From: Pararhizobium sp. A13
GTDB taxonomy: Bacteria; Pseudomonadota; Alphaproteobacteria; Rhizobiales; Rhizobiaceae
DNA length: 64,000 nucleotides
Reading direction: 5' to 3'
Assembly: GCF_040126305.1 (NCBI RefSeq)
Contig: NZ_CP149510.1
Span: forward strand, 45,001-109,000
Shown piece by piece: positions 11,690 through 21,298 of this stretch. Position numbers and translations under genes: made by a program. The notes below the pieces were generated by a model. It saw only the letters and a program-made list of their open reading frames with translations, did not search any database and was not told the origin of the DNA. Numbering within the stretch: the stretch's first letter is position 1; each line of letters begins with the position of its first letter.

Positions 11690-11935
11690 CCCGCTCTCCT
11701 CAATATTGCATTTCGAACTGAAGGAGGGGGCTCGCATTGCCCACCGCACGAAATGCATCGAGGGTGAGAGATATCGTCAAAGCCAGAATTTCACCGAGAC
11801 CAAGCGTCCGCGAGCGGCAGGCTTCTGAAAACCATGATGAGGACGTACAGATAACCCGCGAAACGGTCAAGCCTTAGGCGATCAGCTCTGCGCCTTGGTA
11901 GAGCCCGTCAGAAATGCCTCGCCGCCCTTGCCCCA

Positions 11936-11968
11936 CGAAAAAACCCGGCCGCGAAGCGGACCGGGTTC
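11936..11968 (-). terminator. Rho-independent terminator of the DUF4167 gene
   Basis: On the minus strand AACCCGG and CCGGGTT form the stem around GCCGC-rich loop bases, followed by six Ts (TTTTTTCG). It sits about 50 bases past the DUF4167 stop codon, which fits a terminator for that gene. Confidence 0.75.
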
Positions 11969-12016
11969 TTCAATATTCTGACATTTTTCAGCCGCCATCC
12001 GGCAACCTACCTGGGC

Positions 12017-12832
12017 TTATTCGCCGGCAGCTTCTATGAGGGTCGGCGCTTCGCCGCCCTGCTCACCGCCGGCTTCACCGGACGCGGCAGCCTCGTCACC
12101 GCTGGCGTCGCCACGGCGCGGCTGGCGGCGGGGTCGCGGTGCGGCGCGGCGGCGCGACGGCGCGCGGCCGGTCGGCGCCTCTTCTTCCAGCGAAACCTCG
12201 ACGGGCGTGCCTTCGATCACCGGCTGCGGGCCGGAACCGTCGATGACCGGCTGCGGCTGCAGATCGGGGCGCGCCTGCGGCTGGGCCTGTTCGGGACGCG
12301 GCTGGCGCTGGCGGTCGTTATGGCGCTGTCGGTCGCGCTGGCGCTCGCCATCGTGCTGGCGCGGCTGGCGGTCAACCGGCTGGGAACGCTCCTGCTCGGG
12401 CTGCTGATCCTGGACGCCCATGCTTTCGTCGGCCTCGTTCTGGTCGAGATCGTCGTCGCGCTCGTTGCCGTCGCGATCCTGATAATCGTTCCGGTCGCTG
12501 TAGTCGTTGCGGTCGTCACGCTGGAAACGTTCCTGCATCTGCGCCTGGGCGGCAGCAATGATGCGGTTGTAATGCTCGGCGTGCTGAAGATAGTTTTCCG
12601 CCACGACCCGGTCGCCGGAGCTTTGCGCGTCACGGGCAAGGGTCGCATATTTTTCGGCGATATGCTGCGCGGTGCCCCGGATCTTCACGTCCGGACCGGA
12701 GCTGTCATAGGTCCGGGTCAGCGGGTTGGAGCCCTTCCGGTTGTGGTTGTTGTTGCCACCACCGCTGCTGTTGCTGCTGTTATTGTTGTTATTACGCCCA
12801 CGGCCGCGCTTGTTTTGCTGTCCTGGCCTCAT
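12017..12832 (-). CDS. DUF4167 domain-containing protein with disordered Arg/Gln-rich tail
   Basis: 271 residues. The N-terminus is a basic Arg/Gly/Asn run, then a short folded DUF4167 segment (about residues 40-100; TRTYDSSGPDVKIRG, then IAEKYATLARDAQ) conserved in alphaproteobacteria. The rest is low complexity: an Asp/Arg block, then an Arg/Gln/His/Pro block with two near copies of QPVI(D/E)G, then an acidic tail. The composition suggests an RNA- or nucleic-acid-binding, largely disordered protein, but the function is not known. The Asn-codon and Gln-codon repeats make it prone to length change. The location upstream of clpB and downstream of prmC/prfA is a housekeeping setting. Confidence 0.85.
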   Translation of the reverse strand: MRPGQQNKRGRGRNNNNNSSNSSGGGNNNHNRKGSNPLTRTYDSSGPDVKIRGTAQHIAEKYATLARDAQSSGDRVVAENYLQHAEHYNRIIAAAQAQMQERFQRDDRNDYSDRNDYQDRDGNERDDDLDQNEADESMGVQDQQPEQERSQPVDRQPRQHDGERQRDRQRHNDRQRQPRPEQAQPQARPDLQPQPVIDGSGPQPVIEGTPVEVSLEEEAPTGRAPSRRRAAPRPRRQPRRGDASGDEAAASGEAGGEQGGEAPTLIEAAGE

Positions 12833-13149
12833 CGTTCACTCACCTGGATTCTCTTGATATTGATGATCATGTGATTGCGTGACTTGTCGGGGATTCCGGA
12901 TCAAGCAGACACGCGCCGCGACCCAACCGCCTCTGGCGGCGCCGTCGCTGGTTAAAGTCAAATTAACAGGTACCCGCACCAGGCACTGTCGAACCTTAGC
13001 AACTCTTTTGTGAGAGCAATCCCTGTGGCTAGGTCTGACCGGAACGAATCTCTGGTCTATGACCTTCTGCCCAGTGCGTGGCTGGCAACCTAGCCCGCCT
13101 GCCGTGGAATTCCAAGCCTTTTCTTCATGTTTTCGAAAAGAACGTTCCA
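12833..13149. other. Gene-free spacer upstream of the DUF4167 gene
   Basis: 317 bases between two minus-strand genes. On the minus strand a TTGACT hexamer occurs near 12956 as a weak -35 candidate, but no matching -10 was seen. Open frames crossing it have no family resemblance. I see no RNA gene or repeat here. Confidence 0.5.
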
Positions 13150-14034
13150 TCATACGCCTGTTTTCAGGCATTCGTTGCCGAAGGAGAACACTATCGCCCG
13201 ATCATTTCCGCCGAGATCGCGAATCCTGTCGATGATTCGAAAGCCGTTTTCTTCGAAAACGTGCCCCACGACCTGCAACTGGTCATAGCCGATCTCGACC
13301 CCGACGACGCCACCCTCGGCAAGATGGCCGGCGGCGTTTGCGGCAATGATACGATAGGCGTCCAGTCCATCGGCACCGCCGTCCAGCGCCAGCGCCGGAT
13401 CATGATCCCGCACCTCGGGCGCGAGCGACGCGACCACTTCGGTGCGTATATAGGGCGGATTTGACACGATTATGTCGAACGTGCCGTCGATCTGCTCGAA
13501 CCAGTCGCTTTCCACAGCCGCAAAGCGGTGATCGAGTGTGTTGCGCACGGCATTGGCTTGCGCCATCTCGACGGCGCCTGTGGCAAGATCCGAGCCGACG
13601 CCGGTTGCTTCCGGCACCGCACTGAGCAGGGCGAGACAGATCGCCCCGGTCCCGGTTCCAAGATCGATGATCCGGCAGCTTCCCTTGGCAGTGGCGATGG
13701 TTCGGGCAAACGGAATGAGCCCCTCGACGATCATTTCCGAATCTGGCCGCGGTTCCAACGTGTCCTTGGACATGCCGAGCGTCAGCCCAAAGAATTCGCG
13801 CTGCCCGAGGATGCGGTGAACCGGCTCATGCGCCGCCCGCCGCGCAATCGCCGCGCGGATGCGCTGCGCATCTTCCGGCGCCACCACCTCGCGCCCGCGT
13901 GTCATGAAGGCCGCCGCCGGCAGGTCGAGCAGGCCGGAGATCAGCATGCGCGCGTCGAACGCCGCCTCGCCGATATGGGCATCGAGGAAACGCGCCTTCG
14001 CCTCGGCAAACAGGCTGTCGAGCGTGTCGGTCAT
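13150..14034 (-). CDS. prmC: Peptide chain release factor N5-glutamine methyltransferase PrmC/HemK
   Basis: 294 residues. The N-terminal helical bundle is followed by the linker [13 protein letters not shown], the SAM-binding motif [16 protein letters not shown] (about residues 122-137) and the catalytic NPPY (192-195) that holds the glutamine amide. PrmC methylates the Gln of the GGQ motif of release factors. Its ATG overlaps the prfA stop as ATGA, so the enzyme is co-translated with its substrate RF1. The first residue of the tail after the Rossmann fold is unremarkable. Length and motifs are complete. Confidence 0.97.
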   Translation of the reverse strand: MTDTLDSLFAEAKARFLDAHIGEAAFDARMLISGLLDLPAAAFMTRGREVVAPEDAQRIRAAIARRAAHEPVHRILGQREFFGLTLGMSKDTLEPRPDSEMIVEGLIPFARTIATAKGSCRIIDLGTGTGAICLALLSAVPEATGVGSDLATGAVEMAQANAVRNTLDHRFAAVESDWFEQIDGTFDIIVSNPPYIRTEVVASLAPEVRDHDPALALDGGADGLDAYRIIAANAAGHLAEGGVVGVEIGYDQLQVVGHVFEENGFRIIDRIRDLGGNDRAIVFSFGNECLKTGV

Positions 14035-15113
14035 CCGCGTTGCTCGCCCAGTTGCGCCAGCTGGTCCGCCTGGTAGTCGGCCAGAAGCGCATCCACCACC
14101 TCGTCGATCTCGCCCATCATCATCCGGTCGATCTTGTAGAGCGTCAGGTTGATGCGATGGTCGGTCACGCGTCCCTGCGGGAAGTTGTAGGTGCGGATAC
14201 GCTCGGAGCGATCGCCCGACCCGACCTGGCTCTTGCGCGATGCGGACCGCTCGCTGTCGGCCTTCTGCCGCTCCATGTCGTAGAGCCGCGAGCGCAGCAC
14301 CTGCATCGCCTTGGCGCGGTTCTGGTGCTGCGACTTCTCCGAACTGGTGACGACGATGCCCGATGGCAAGTGCGTGATGCGCACCGCCGAATCGGTCGTG
14401 TTGACGTGCTGGCCACCCGCACCCGACGAGCGCATCGTGTCGATGCGGATGTCTTCATTGCGGATTTCGATGTCGATGTCCTCCGCTTCCGGCAGAACCG
14501 CAACCGTCGCCGCCGAGGTATGGATGCGTCCTTGCGTTTCCGTATCCGGCACGCGCTGGACCCGGTGAACGCCGGATTCGAATTTCAGCTTCGAGAACAC
14601 CCCGCGCCCGGTGACGGTCGCAATGATTTCCTTGTAGCCACCCGCGTCGCCCTCGCTTGCTGAAAGCACCTCGACCTTCCAGCCCTTGTCGGCGGCATAG
14701 CGCTCATACATGCGGAAGAGGTCGCCGGCAAAAAGCGCCGCTTCCGAACCGCCGGTCCCGGCGCGAATTTCGAGGATCGCGCTCTTTTCGTCGGCCGCAT
14801 CCTTCGGCAGGAGAAGGATCTGCATCTCCTTTTCCAGCGTCTCGATCCGCTCCTCGATCTCGGGCTCTTCCATCTCGGCCAGGTCGCGCATCTCGCGATC
14901 GGTGCTTTTGTCGGACAGCAGCGTCTCTATATCGGCAAGCTCGCCCTGCGCCTTCTCGTACTGCCTGATCTTCGTCACCACCGGCTGCAGCTCGGAATAT
15001 TCGGACGCGAGCTTCACATAGACATCCGCCGCCGGCCCCTCGGCCATGCGCGCCTCGATCTCACTGAAGCGCCGCTCCAGCTCGCGCATTTTTTCAACAG
15101 GAAGTGTGGCCAA
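14031..15113 (-). CDS. prfA: Peptide chain release factor 1 (RF1)
   Basis: 360 residues, the standard RF1 length. Visible are the stop-codon reading tripeptide region [10 protein letters not shown] (P-x-T at 189-191, here PDT where Escherichia coli has PAT) and the catalytic GGQ in [17 protein letters not shown] (233-235). RF1 terminates translation at UAA and UAG on the ribosome. Four-base overlap with prmC downstream. RF1, not RF2, identity rests on the P-x-T tripeptide and absence of a programmed frameshift near codon 25. Confidence 0.98.
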   Translation of the reverse strand: MATLPVEKMRELERRFSEIEARMAEGPAADVYVKLASEYSELQPVVTKIRQYEKAQGELADIETLLSDKSTDREMRDLAEMEEPEIEERIETLEKEMQILLLPKDAADEKSAILEIRAGTGGSEAALFAGDLFRMYERYAADKGWKVEVLSASEGDAGGYKEIIATVTGRGVFSKLKFESGVHRVQRVPDTETQGRIHTSAATVAVLPEAEDIDIEIRNEDIRIDTMRSSGAGGQHVNTTDSAVRITHLPSGIVVTSSEKSQHQNRAKAMQVLRSRLYDMERQKADSERSASRKSQVGSGDRSERIRTYNFPQGRVTDHRINLTLYKIDRMMMGEIDEVVDALLADYQADQLAQLGEQRG

Positions 15114-15177
15114 TGTTTACTCCGTAACGACAGCCGCGAAACGCGCCAGTCCAAATTATGTAAGTCGGGGAGAGTTT

Positions 15178-15221
15178 ACCCCCCTCTGTCACTTCGTGAC
15201 ATCTCCCCCTCAAGGGGGGAG
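15178..15221 (+). repeat. Palindromic interspersed repeat, copy 1
   Basis: Starts ACCCCCCTCTGTC, has the inner hairpin TGTCAC-TTC-GTGACA and ends CTCCCCCTCAAGGGGGGAG. An inverted copy lies at 15293-15338 in the same spacer. The inner hairpin differs in sequence but not in pairing between the copies. The element type is widespread between genes of Rhizobiales as I recall it; its function is unknown. Confidence 0.8.
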
Positions 15222-15292
15222 TTCATTCTTTTCCCTCACCCATTCCTCGCAGAACTTGAAGCCGTCAGGAGGGCAAAATAGCCGCGACCAAT

Positions 15293-15338
15293 TTCCCCCC
15301 TTGAGGGGGAGATGTCGGCGTTGCCGACAGAGGGGGGT
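15293..15338 (-). repeat. Palindromic interspersed repeat, copy 2 (inverted)
   Basis: Read on the minus strand this is the same unit as 15178-15221, with inner hairpin TGTCGGC-AAC-GCCGACA in place of TGTCAC-TTC-GTGACA. The two copies face each other around about 70 bases in the prfA-ptsP gap, so a transcript of the gap could fold into one long hairpin. Confidence 0.8.
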
Positions 15339-15360
15339 CGGTGCGGCAAATTCCGATCCG

Positions 15361-17628
15361 CTAAACCGGAACCCCGTTCTCCGCCGCGAATGCGATCAGC
15401 ATCTGGCGCACCGGCGTCTGGTCCTTCGTGTCGTCCAGCGTCGCATGCAGCATGGCCGAGAGCTTGTCGACATCAAGCGCCAGAAGCATCGCCTTCACTG
15501 GCCCGACAGCTGTCGGCGACATCGACACCGAGCGGTAGCCGATCCCGAGCAGCGCCATCGCCGATAGCGGCTTGCTCGCCATCTCGCCGCACAGCGTCAC
15601 CGAGGTCTCGTTGCGGTCGCCCGCCCGGATGATATCGCGCAGGATGCGCAGGAACGGCCGGCCGAGCACATCGAACCGGTCGGATACCCGCGCATTGCCG
15701 CGATCGACCGCCATGGCGAACTGGAACAGGTCGTTCGATCCGACGGAAACGAAATCGACCTCGTGCATCAGTTCGTCAAGCTGCCACAGCAGGGCCGGAA
15801 CTTCCAGCATCGCGCCGAACTGCAGTTTGCGCGGCAATTGCTCGCCGACTTTGGACTGGCGCTGGATTTCCTTTTGCAACAGCTCGCGCACGGTCCGCAG
15901 CTCCGACACCTCGGTCACCATCGGCAGCATGATGCGCAGCTCCTGGCCTGCCGAGGCCCGCAGCATGGCGCGCAGCTGCGTGCGCAAAAGACCGGGCCGG
16001 TCGAGCGACAGGCGGATCGCCCGCCAGCCGAGCGCCGGGTTTTCCTCTTCCGCCGCGCGGAAATAGGGCACGACCTTGTCGCCGCCGATATCGAGCGTGC
16101 GGAAGGTCACCGGCTTGCCGCCCGCCTGCTTGATGACATTGCGATAGAAAGCTTCCTGCTCTTCCATCTTCGGCATGGTCGAGGCAATCATGAACTGCAG
16201 CTCGGTGCGGAACAAACCGATGCCTTCCGCGCCGGACTCGACAAGCTGCGGCAGATCGACCATCAGGCCGGCATTCATCTGCAGCTTGATGCGCTTGCCG
16301 TCCTTGGTCAAAGGCTCGACGCCGCGCAGCGCCTTGAACTGCTCCTGCCGGCGTGCCCGAAGCTTTACCTTCTCCTCATAGGCCCGCTGCAAGTCGGCCA
16401 TGGGCCTCAGATGCACCTTGGCATCATCGCCATCGACGATGATCGCATCGCGGTTTTCCGCCAGCGCCACGGCGCCTGCCGCCTGGCCGACGACCGGAAT
16501 GCCCATGGCCCGGGCGACGATCACCACATGGCTCGTCACCGCGCCCTCTTCAAGCACGAGGCCGCGCACATTCTCGCGCGGATAGTCGAGCAGCTCGGCA
16601 GCACCCATGGCGCGGGCGACAACGATCGCATCCGGCGGGAAATCGCTCGCCGAAAGCTTGGCACCATAGCCGGTCAACTGCCTGAGCAACCGGTTGGCGA
16701 GATCGTCGAAATCGTGCATGCGCTCGCGCAGATAGGGATCCGTCAGCCGGATCATCCGCGCCTTGGTCTCGCTCTGCACCCGCTCGACCGCCGCTTCCGC
16801 TGTCAGCCCGTTGCGGATCGCCTCCTCGAGCTTGCGGACCCAGCCACGGTCATGGGCGAACATCCGGTAGGCTTCGAGCACAGCGCGGTGCTCGCCTTCC
16901 ATGGACACATCGCGGCGCGACAGCATGTCGTCGATCGAGATGCGCAGCGAACCGAGCGCTTCCGCCAGGCGGCCGAGTTCGTGATCGGTGTCGTCGTTCA
17001 GCAGATTGGTGACGACGATGCGCGGCTCGTGCAGCACCACATAGCCGAGGCCGATGCCGTCGTTGAAGCTGTTGCCGTCTATCGAGACCGGCCGCGACAG
17101 GTCCAGTTCGAGACCCGGCCGGGTGATCTTCTTCAACTCGCCGGTCGCGACCATCTCGGCGAGCACCATCGCCGTGGTCTCCATCGCCTCGACCTCGTCG
17201 TCGCGATAGGTGCGGCTTGCCTTGTTCTGCACGACGAGAACGCCGAGCGAGCGGCCGGTCCGCAGAATCGGCACGCCGAGGAACGAATGATAGATTTCCT
17301 CGCCCGTTTCCGGCAGGTAGGTGAAGGCCGGATGCGACTGCGCGTCAGAAAGGTTGAGCGGCCGGGCGCTGGCGGCAATCGTACCGACGAGGCCCTGCCC
17401 CATCTGCAGTTGCGCCAGGTGGACGGCGCCCGGGTTCAGACCTTCGGTGGCATAGAGTTCGAGCACGCCGTCAGAGCGCAGCACGTAGACCGAGCACACT
17501 TCCGCGACCATGTTCTGCGCTATCTGGCGAACAATCTGATCAAGGCGCTCCTGCGGCTCAAGCGGTTCCGCCATGAGTTCGCGCAACCGCTTGAGAAGGA
17601 CGCGTGGACCCGCCGAGAGGTCTCTCAT
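15361..17628 (-). CDS. ptsP: Phosphoenolpyruvate-protein phosphotransferase of the nitrogen PTS (EI-Ntr)
   Basis: 755 residues, the usual EI-Ntr length, if ATG 17628 is used; the frame stays open to 17781 but the extra 51 residues are not family-like. An N-terminal GAF domain (about residues 15-160, LDQIVRQIAQNMVAEVCSVY) separates it from sugar EI. The phospho-accepting His lies in GAVTSHVVIVARAMGIP. The PEP-binding barrel has GIGLFRTELQFM and LCGEMAS with the active-site Cys. EI-Ntr phosphorylates NPr and then EIIA-Ntr, linking nitrogen status to potassium transport, polyhydroxybutyrate and envelope control in rhizobia. It follows lysC by 91 bases on the same strand. Confidence 0.96.
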   Translation of the reverse strand: MRDLSAGPRVLLKRLRELMAEPLEPQERLDQIVRQIAQNMVAEVCSVYVLRSDGVLELYATEGLNPGAVHLAQLQMGQGLVGTIAASARPLNLSDAQSHPAFTYLPETGEEIYHSFLGVPILRTGRSLGVLVVQNKASRTYRDDEVEAMETTAMVLAEMVATGELKKITRPGLELDLSRPVSIDGNSFNDGIGLGYVVLHEPRIVVTNLLNDDTDHELGRLAEALGSLRISIDDMLSRRDVSMEGEHRAVLEAYRMFAHDRGWVRKLEEAIRNGLTAEAAVERVQSETKARMIRLTDPYLRERMHDFDDLANRLLRQLTGYGAKLSASDFPPDAIVVARAMGAAELLDYPRENVRGLVLEEGAVTSHVVIVARAMGIPVVGQAAGAVALAENRDAIIVDGDDAKVHLRPMADLQRAYEEKVKLRARRQEQFKALRGVEPLTKDGKRIKLQMNAGLMVDLPQLVESGAEGIGLFRTELQFMIASTMPKMEEQEAFYRNVIKQAGGKPVTFRTLDIGGDKVVPYFRAAEEENPALGWRAIRLSLDRPGLLRTQLRAMLRASAGQELRIMLPMVTEVSELRTVRELLQKEIQRQSKVGEQLPRKLQFGAMLEVPALLWQLDELMHEVDFVSVGSNDLFQFAMAVDRGNARVSDRFDVLGRPFLRILRDIIRAGDRNETSVTLCGEMASKPLSAMALLGIGYRSVSMSPTAVGPVKAMLLALDVDKLSAMLHATLDDTKDQTPVRQMLIAFAAENGVPV

Positions 17629-17719
17629 CGCGCTACGTCTCCTGTCTGAAAAGTCAACAACTGCGGGCGGCAAATGGTTCCGGCACCTGCGCGCCGAAAC
17701 GTCGTTGCCGCCGCTTGCC

Positions 17720-18973
17720 TTAACTCTTATCCAGACCGTAGACGGAATGCAAAGTGCGAACCGCCAATTCGGCGTAAGCACCGTCGATCAGGATGGAAAT
17801 CTTGATTTCAGAGGTCGTGATCGCCTTGATGTTGATGCCTTTTTCGGCAAGTGCGCGGAAAGCGGACGCAGCCACGCCCGCATGGCTGCGCATGCCGATG
17901 CCGATGACCGAGACTTTGACGAGGCCTGATTCGCTCTGGATGACGTCGAAGCCGACCTTGTCCTTTGCTTCGTTCAAGACCTTCAAGGCCTTTTCGACAT
18001 CGCCGGAGGGCACCGTGAAGGTCATGTCGGTCTTCGAACCGTCTTCCGAAATGTTCTGGACGATCATGTCGACATTGATATGGGATTCGGCCAGCGGGCC
18101 GAAGATCGCAGCCGAAACGCCGGGGCGGTCGGCCACGCGCCGGAGCGAAATCTGCGCTTCATCCTTGGCATAGGCGATGCCGGTGACGACTTCCTGTTCC
18201 ACGATCTCTTCCTCATCACAAATCAGCGTGCCGGGGGGATTCAAGAAATCGCCCATGCCCGGCGCATCGGGGTCTTCGAAACTGGAGCGCACGAAGGTGC
18301 GGACCTTGAATACCATGGCAAGCTCGACCGAGCGAACCTGCAGGACCTTGGCGCCGAGGGACGCCATTTCCAGCATTTCCTCGAACGCGATCTTCTTCAT
18401 CCGCCGCGCCTTCGGCTCGACGCGCGGGTCGGTGGTGTAGACGCCATCGACATCGGTATAGATGTCGCAGCGGTCGGCCTTGATCGCAGCCGCGATCGCC
18501 ACGGCCGAGGTGTCCGAGCCGCCGCGGCCGAGCGTCGCGATCCGGTTGTCGGGACCAAGCCCCTGGAAGCCGGCGACGACGGCAACCTGCCCCTCGCCGA
18601 AGCGGCGGATCAGCTCCGTGCCATCGATATCCATAATGCGTGCGGCGCCATGGGCGTTGTCGGTCTTGATCGGGATCTGCCAGCCCTGCCAAGAGCGCGC
18701 ATTGATGCCGATATTCTGCAGCGCAATCGCAAGCAGACCCGAGGTCACCTGCTCGCCCGAGGCGACGACGGCATCATATTCGCGCGCATCATGCATCGCC
18801 GAGGCATCGCGCGTCCAGGCAACCAGCTCATTGGTCTTGCCCGACATGGCCGAAACGACGACGGCAACCTCATGGCCGGCATCGACCTCGCGTTTCACAT
18901 GGCGCGCCACATTCCTGATGCGATCCATATCCGCGACGGACGTGCCGCCGAATTTCATCACGATGCGTGCCAT
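17720..18973 (-). CDS. lysC: Aspartate kinase
   Basis: 417 residues. The amino-acid kinase domain begins MARIVMKFGGTSVAD and includes GRGGSDTSAVAIAAA and DVDGVYTTDPR. Two C-terminal ACT domains (about residues 265-417) form the regulatory site for lysine and/or threonine. The enzyme makes aspartyl phosphate, the first step toward lysine, diaminopimelate, threonine and methionine. The length without an attached homoserine dehydrogenase domain fits a monofunctional kinase. The order lysC, ptsP, prfA, prmC is a recognisable rhizobial arrangement (from memory). The leader carries the first copy of a 31-nt repeat at 19055-19085. Confidence 0.97.
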   Translation of the reverse strand: MARIVMKFGGTSVADMDRIRNVARHVKREVDAGHEVAVVVSAMSGKTNELVAWTRDASAMHDAREYDAVVASGEQVTSGLLAIALQNIGINARSWQGWQIPIKTDNAHGAARIMDIDGTELIRRFGEGQVAVVAGFQGLGPDNRIATLGRGGSDTSAVAIAAAIKADRCDIYTDVDGVYTTDPRVEPKARRMKKIAFEEMLEMASLGAKVLQVRSVELAMVFKVRTFVRSSFEDPDAPGMGDFLNPPGTLICDEEEIVEQEVVTGIAYAKDEAQISLRRVADRPGVSAAIFGPLAESHINVDMIVQNISEDGSKTDMTFTVPSGDVEKALKVLNEAKDKVGFDVIQSESGLVKVSVIGIGMRSHAGVAASAFRALAEKGINIKAITTSEIKISILIDGAYAELAVRTLHSVYGLDKS

Positions 18974-19054
18974 ATGCCTCTACCGGTCGAAAATGCCGCG
19001 CGGCAACCCGCGCCTGTCTGTTTTCAAGTTGGCGGTCTCTTAGCGAAATTGAGG

Positions 19055-19085
19055 GCGGGGTGCAATGGAGAAGGAAGTGGGTTCT
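19055..19085 (+). repeat. 31-nt direct repeat, left copy
   Basis: Core GTGCAATGGAGAAGGA, followed by WRTGGGTTCT. It matches 21299-21329 in the same orientation at 28 of 31 positions. The two copies bracket the sulfatase gene. It lies 82 bases before the lysC start, in the lysC leader. Confidence 0.7.
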
Positions 19086-19184
19086 GGCGTAGCGGCGTCT
19101 TGGCGCTATGCCCGTCCAACAGTGGCAGCTCGGAGGTCCAAAGCAGCCTTCCGTACTTGCTGCGGACAGACAGACTTCCGCGCT

Positions 19185-19197
19185 TGTTACTGTAACA
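19185..19197. promoter_or_regulatory. Palindrome TGTTACTGTAACA, candidate operator
   Basis: A perfect 6-bp inverted repeat around one base in the divergent lysC/sulfatase spacer. The size suits a dimeric repressor or activator. Neither neighbour is a regulator, so the cognate protein is unknown. Confidence 0.4.
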
Positions 19198-19440
19198 TAC
19201 TTGCATTTTTGTAATTTGGGGTGCTCAACTCGTTTGGGGTAACCCCGCATTTGCAAAAGTCCATTGCACACACTGTCATAGTCTTTTCGTCGAAGAATAA
19301 CGGCGGATGCCTGAGGTCTTCTCGGCGACATGGCAGAACAAAAAAAGATTTCCGCACGCGATGATGACGCCAGGTCTGCGTACCGGAACCTGGTCGCTGT
19401 CAACAACGCACAATCCGGTCCTTCCTGGGGAGGAGCACCT

Positions 19441-21108
19441 ATGTCTGACAGAAAGTTACTACCCACTCGTCATGATTCTGCAGAACTCAGCCTCAATCGC
19501 CGCAGCGTATTGCTCGGAACCACCACCCTAGCGCTTGCAACGGCGTTCGGAAGCTTGAAGGCGCCGAAACCAGCGCACGCACAAACCGAAGCCACGCCGG
19601 CTAAGAAGCCCAACATTCTCGTCATTTTCGGCGACGACATCGGCTACTGGAACACCAGTGTCTACAGCCGAGGCCAGATGGGATACCAGACACCCAACAT
19701 TGACCGTATCGCCGACGAGGGTGCGGTCTTTACCGACCACTACGCCCAGCAATCCTGCACCGCCGGGCGCGCCGCGTTTATCACCGGGCAAAGCTGCTTC
19801 CGCACGGGGTTGCTCAAGGTCGGTCTGCCGGGCGCCAAGGAAGGCCTGTCCGAAAAAGATCCGACGCTCGCTGACCTGCTCAAGCCCCAAGGCTATGCAA
19901 CTGGCCAGTTCGGCAAGAACCACCTTGGCGACCGCAATGAATTTCTGCCAACCGTTCATGGCTTCGACGAATTCTTCGGCAACCTCTATCATCTCAATGC
20001 CGAGGACGAACCGGAAAATCCTGACTACCCGAAAGACCCGCAATTCCGCGCGAAGTTTGGTCCGCGTGGCGTCTTGAAATGCACGGCGACCGATGTCGAC
20101 GATCCCAGCGAGGATCCGCGCTTTGGGCGTGTGGGCAAGCAGAAGATCGAAGACACCGGCCCGCTGACAACCAAGCGCATGGAAACTGTAGACGAAGAAT
20201 TTCTCGGTGCCGCGATGGACTTCATCGACCGAAAGCACAAAGAGGATAAACCGTTCTTCTGCTGGTTCAATTCAACCCGCATGCACATCTACACGCACCT
20301 CAAGCCTGAATCGAAAGGCAAGACGGGATTGGGCCTGGAGGCCGACGGCATGGTCGAGTTCGACGGCATGGTGGGCCAGCTTCTCAAGCAGCTCGACGAT
20401 CTCGGCATCGCCGACAACACCATAGTCCTCTGGACCACTGACAACGGCGCAGAAGTCTTTTCGTGGCCGGATGGCGGCACCACGCCGTTCAAAGGCGAGA
20501 AGAACACGAACTGGGAAGGCGGCTATCGAGTACCGTGCGTCATGCGTTGGCCGGGCGTCATCAAGCCGGGAACGGAAATCAACCACATCACCTCGCACGA
20601 GGACTTCGTGCCGACTTTGGTGGCCGCGGCTGGGGAGCCTGATATAACCTCAAAGCTGCTGACCGGCTACGAGGCCGCCGGCAAGACATTTAAGGTCCAC
20701 CTCGACGGTTATGACCAGCGCGACGTGCTCGCTGGTACCGGGCCGGGCAAGCGACAGGAATACTTCTACTGGACGGATGACGGCAACCTCGCCGGCCTGC
20801 GCTATGATCGCTGGAAGATGATATTCCTGGAACAGCGGGCTGAAGGCCTGGACGTGTGGCAGGATCCGCTTGTGCCACTGCGATTGCCGAAGCTTATTGA
20901 CCTGCGTGCCGATCCATTCGAGCGGGCACAATCGGATGCCGGCGACTATGCCAAGTGGCGTGTCGAGCATGCCTTCCTGCTCATCCCGGCGCAGGCCTAC
21001 GTGGCAAAGCACCTGCAAACCTACGTCGAGTTTCCGCCACGTCAGAAGCCCGGCAGTTTTTCGCTCGACCAGGTCCTGGCGAAATTGCAGGAGGCTGGCG
21101 GGAAATGA
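19441..21108 (+). CDS. Tat-exported arylsulfatase-type hydrolase
   Basis: 555 residues from ATG 19441, which has GGGGAGGAG just upstream; earlier in-frame starts lack one. The N-terminus has a twin-arginine-like signal (LNRRSVLL, hydrophobic stretch, then AHA-Q near residue 47), so the protein is predicted to reach the periplasm. Sulfatase marks: metal-binding DD in ILVIFGDDIG (65-66), C106-T-A-G-R, a Cys-x-Ala-x-Arg form of the formylglycine motif, KNHLGD, and TTDNGAE for the other metal ligands. A Cys-type motif needs an FGE-type or anaerobic maturase elsewhere in the genome; none is in this window. The substrate (aryl or other sulfate ester) is unknown. Likely role: sulfur scavenging. Confidence 0.88.
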   Translation: MSDRKLLPTRHDSAELSLNRRSVLLGTTTLALATAFGSLKAPKPAHAQTEATPAKKPNILVIFGDDIGYWNTSVYSRGQMGYQTPNIDRIADEGAVFTDHYAQQSCTAGRAAFITGQSCFRTGLLKVGLPGAKEGLSEKDPTLADLLKPQGYATGQFGKNHLGDRNEFLPTVHGFDEFFGNLYHLNAEDEPENPDYPKDPQFRAKFGPRGVLKCTATDVDDPSEDPRFGRVGKQKIEDTGPLTTKRMETVDEEFLGAAMDFIDRKHKEDKPFFCWFNSTRMHIYTHLKPESKGKTGLGLEADGMVEFDGMVGQLLKQLDDLGIADNTIVLWTTDNGAEVFSWPDGGTTPFKGEKNTNWEGGYRVPCVMRWPGVIKPGTEINHITSHEDFVPTLVAAAGEPDITSKLLTGYEAAGKTFKVHLDGYDQRDVLAGTGPGKRQEYFYWTDDGNLAGLRYDRWKMIFLEQRAEGLDVWQDPLVPLRLPKLIDLRADPFERAQSDAGDYAKWRVEHAFLLIPAQAYVAKHLQTYVEFPPRQKPGSFSLDQVLAKLQEAGGK

Positions 21109-21141
21109 AATGATTGAAGTCGAGATAGGCCGGTTTCTGTG

Positions 21142-21178
21142 ATCGGTCGCGCGGGTCCTGACGGCAAGCGCGACCGAT
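21142..21178 (+). terminator. Strong hairpin after the sulfatase gene
   Basis: ATCGGTCGCGC pairs perfectly with GCGCGACCGAT (11 bp) around a 15-nt loop, 33 bases past the sulfatase stop. No T-run follows, so it may be a 3' end stabiliser or a weak terminator. Confidence 0.5.
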
Positions 21179-21298
21179 GCATGTCGACGTGGTGTGAAGC
21201 GACCTCTGGTCGCGAGCCTCGAATGCCGTTGGCGCCATTTGCCACCTGCACCGCATCTCCGTTTCCTCACCCGCACCTCCGCCAAAACAGCCTTGGGA

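Larger units (their letters stand above)
18974..19440. other. Divergent spacer lysC/sulfatase
   Basis: 467 bases without a supported gene. It holds one arm of a direct repeat (19055-19085), two palindromes (19185-19197 and GGGGTAACCCC at 19236-19246) and a single CTGTCAT half-site near 19275 with no second half. The open frame that extends the sulfatase to 19330 lacks a ribosome-binding site and is read as spacer. Confidence 0.6.

Noticed and set aside
15763..17649. 628-codon frame on the plus strand opposite ptsP
   Set aside because: Antisense shadow of a GC-rich gene; no ribosome-binding site or family match, while ptsP has all motifs.
19275..19292. PHO box before the sulfatase
   Set aside because: Only one CTGTCAT half-site; the second half reads TTTTCGT.
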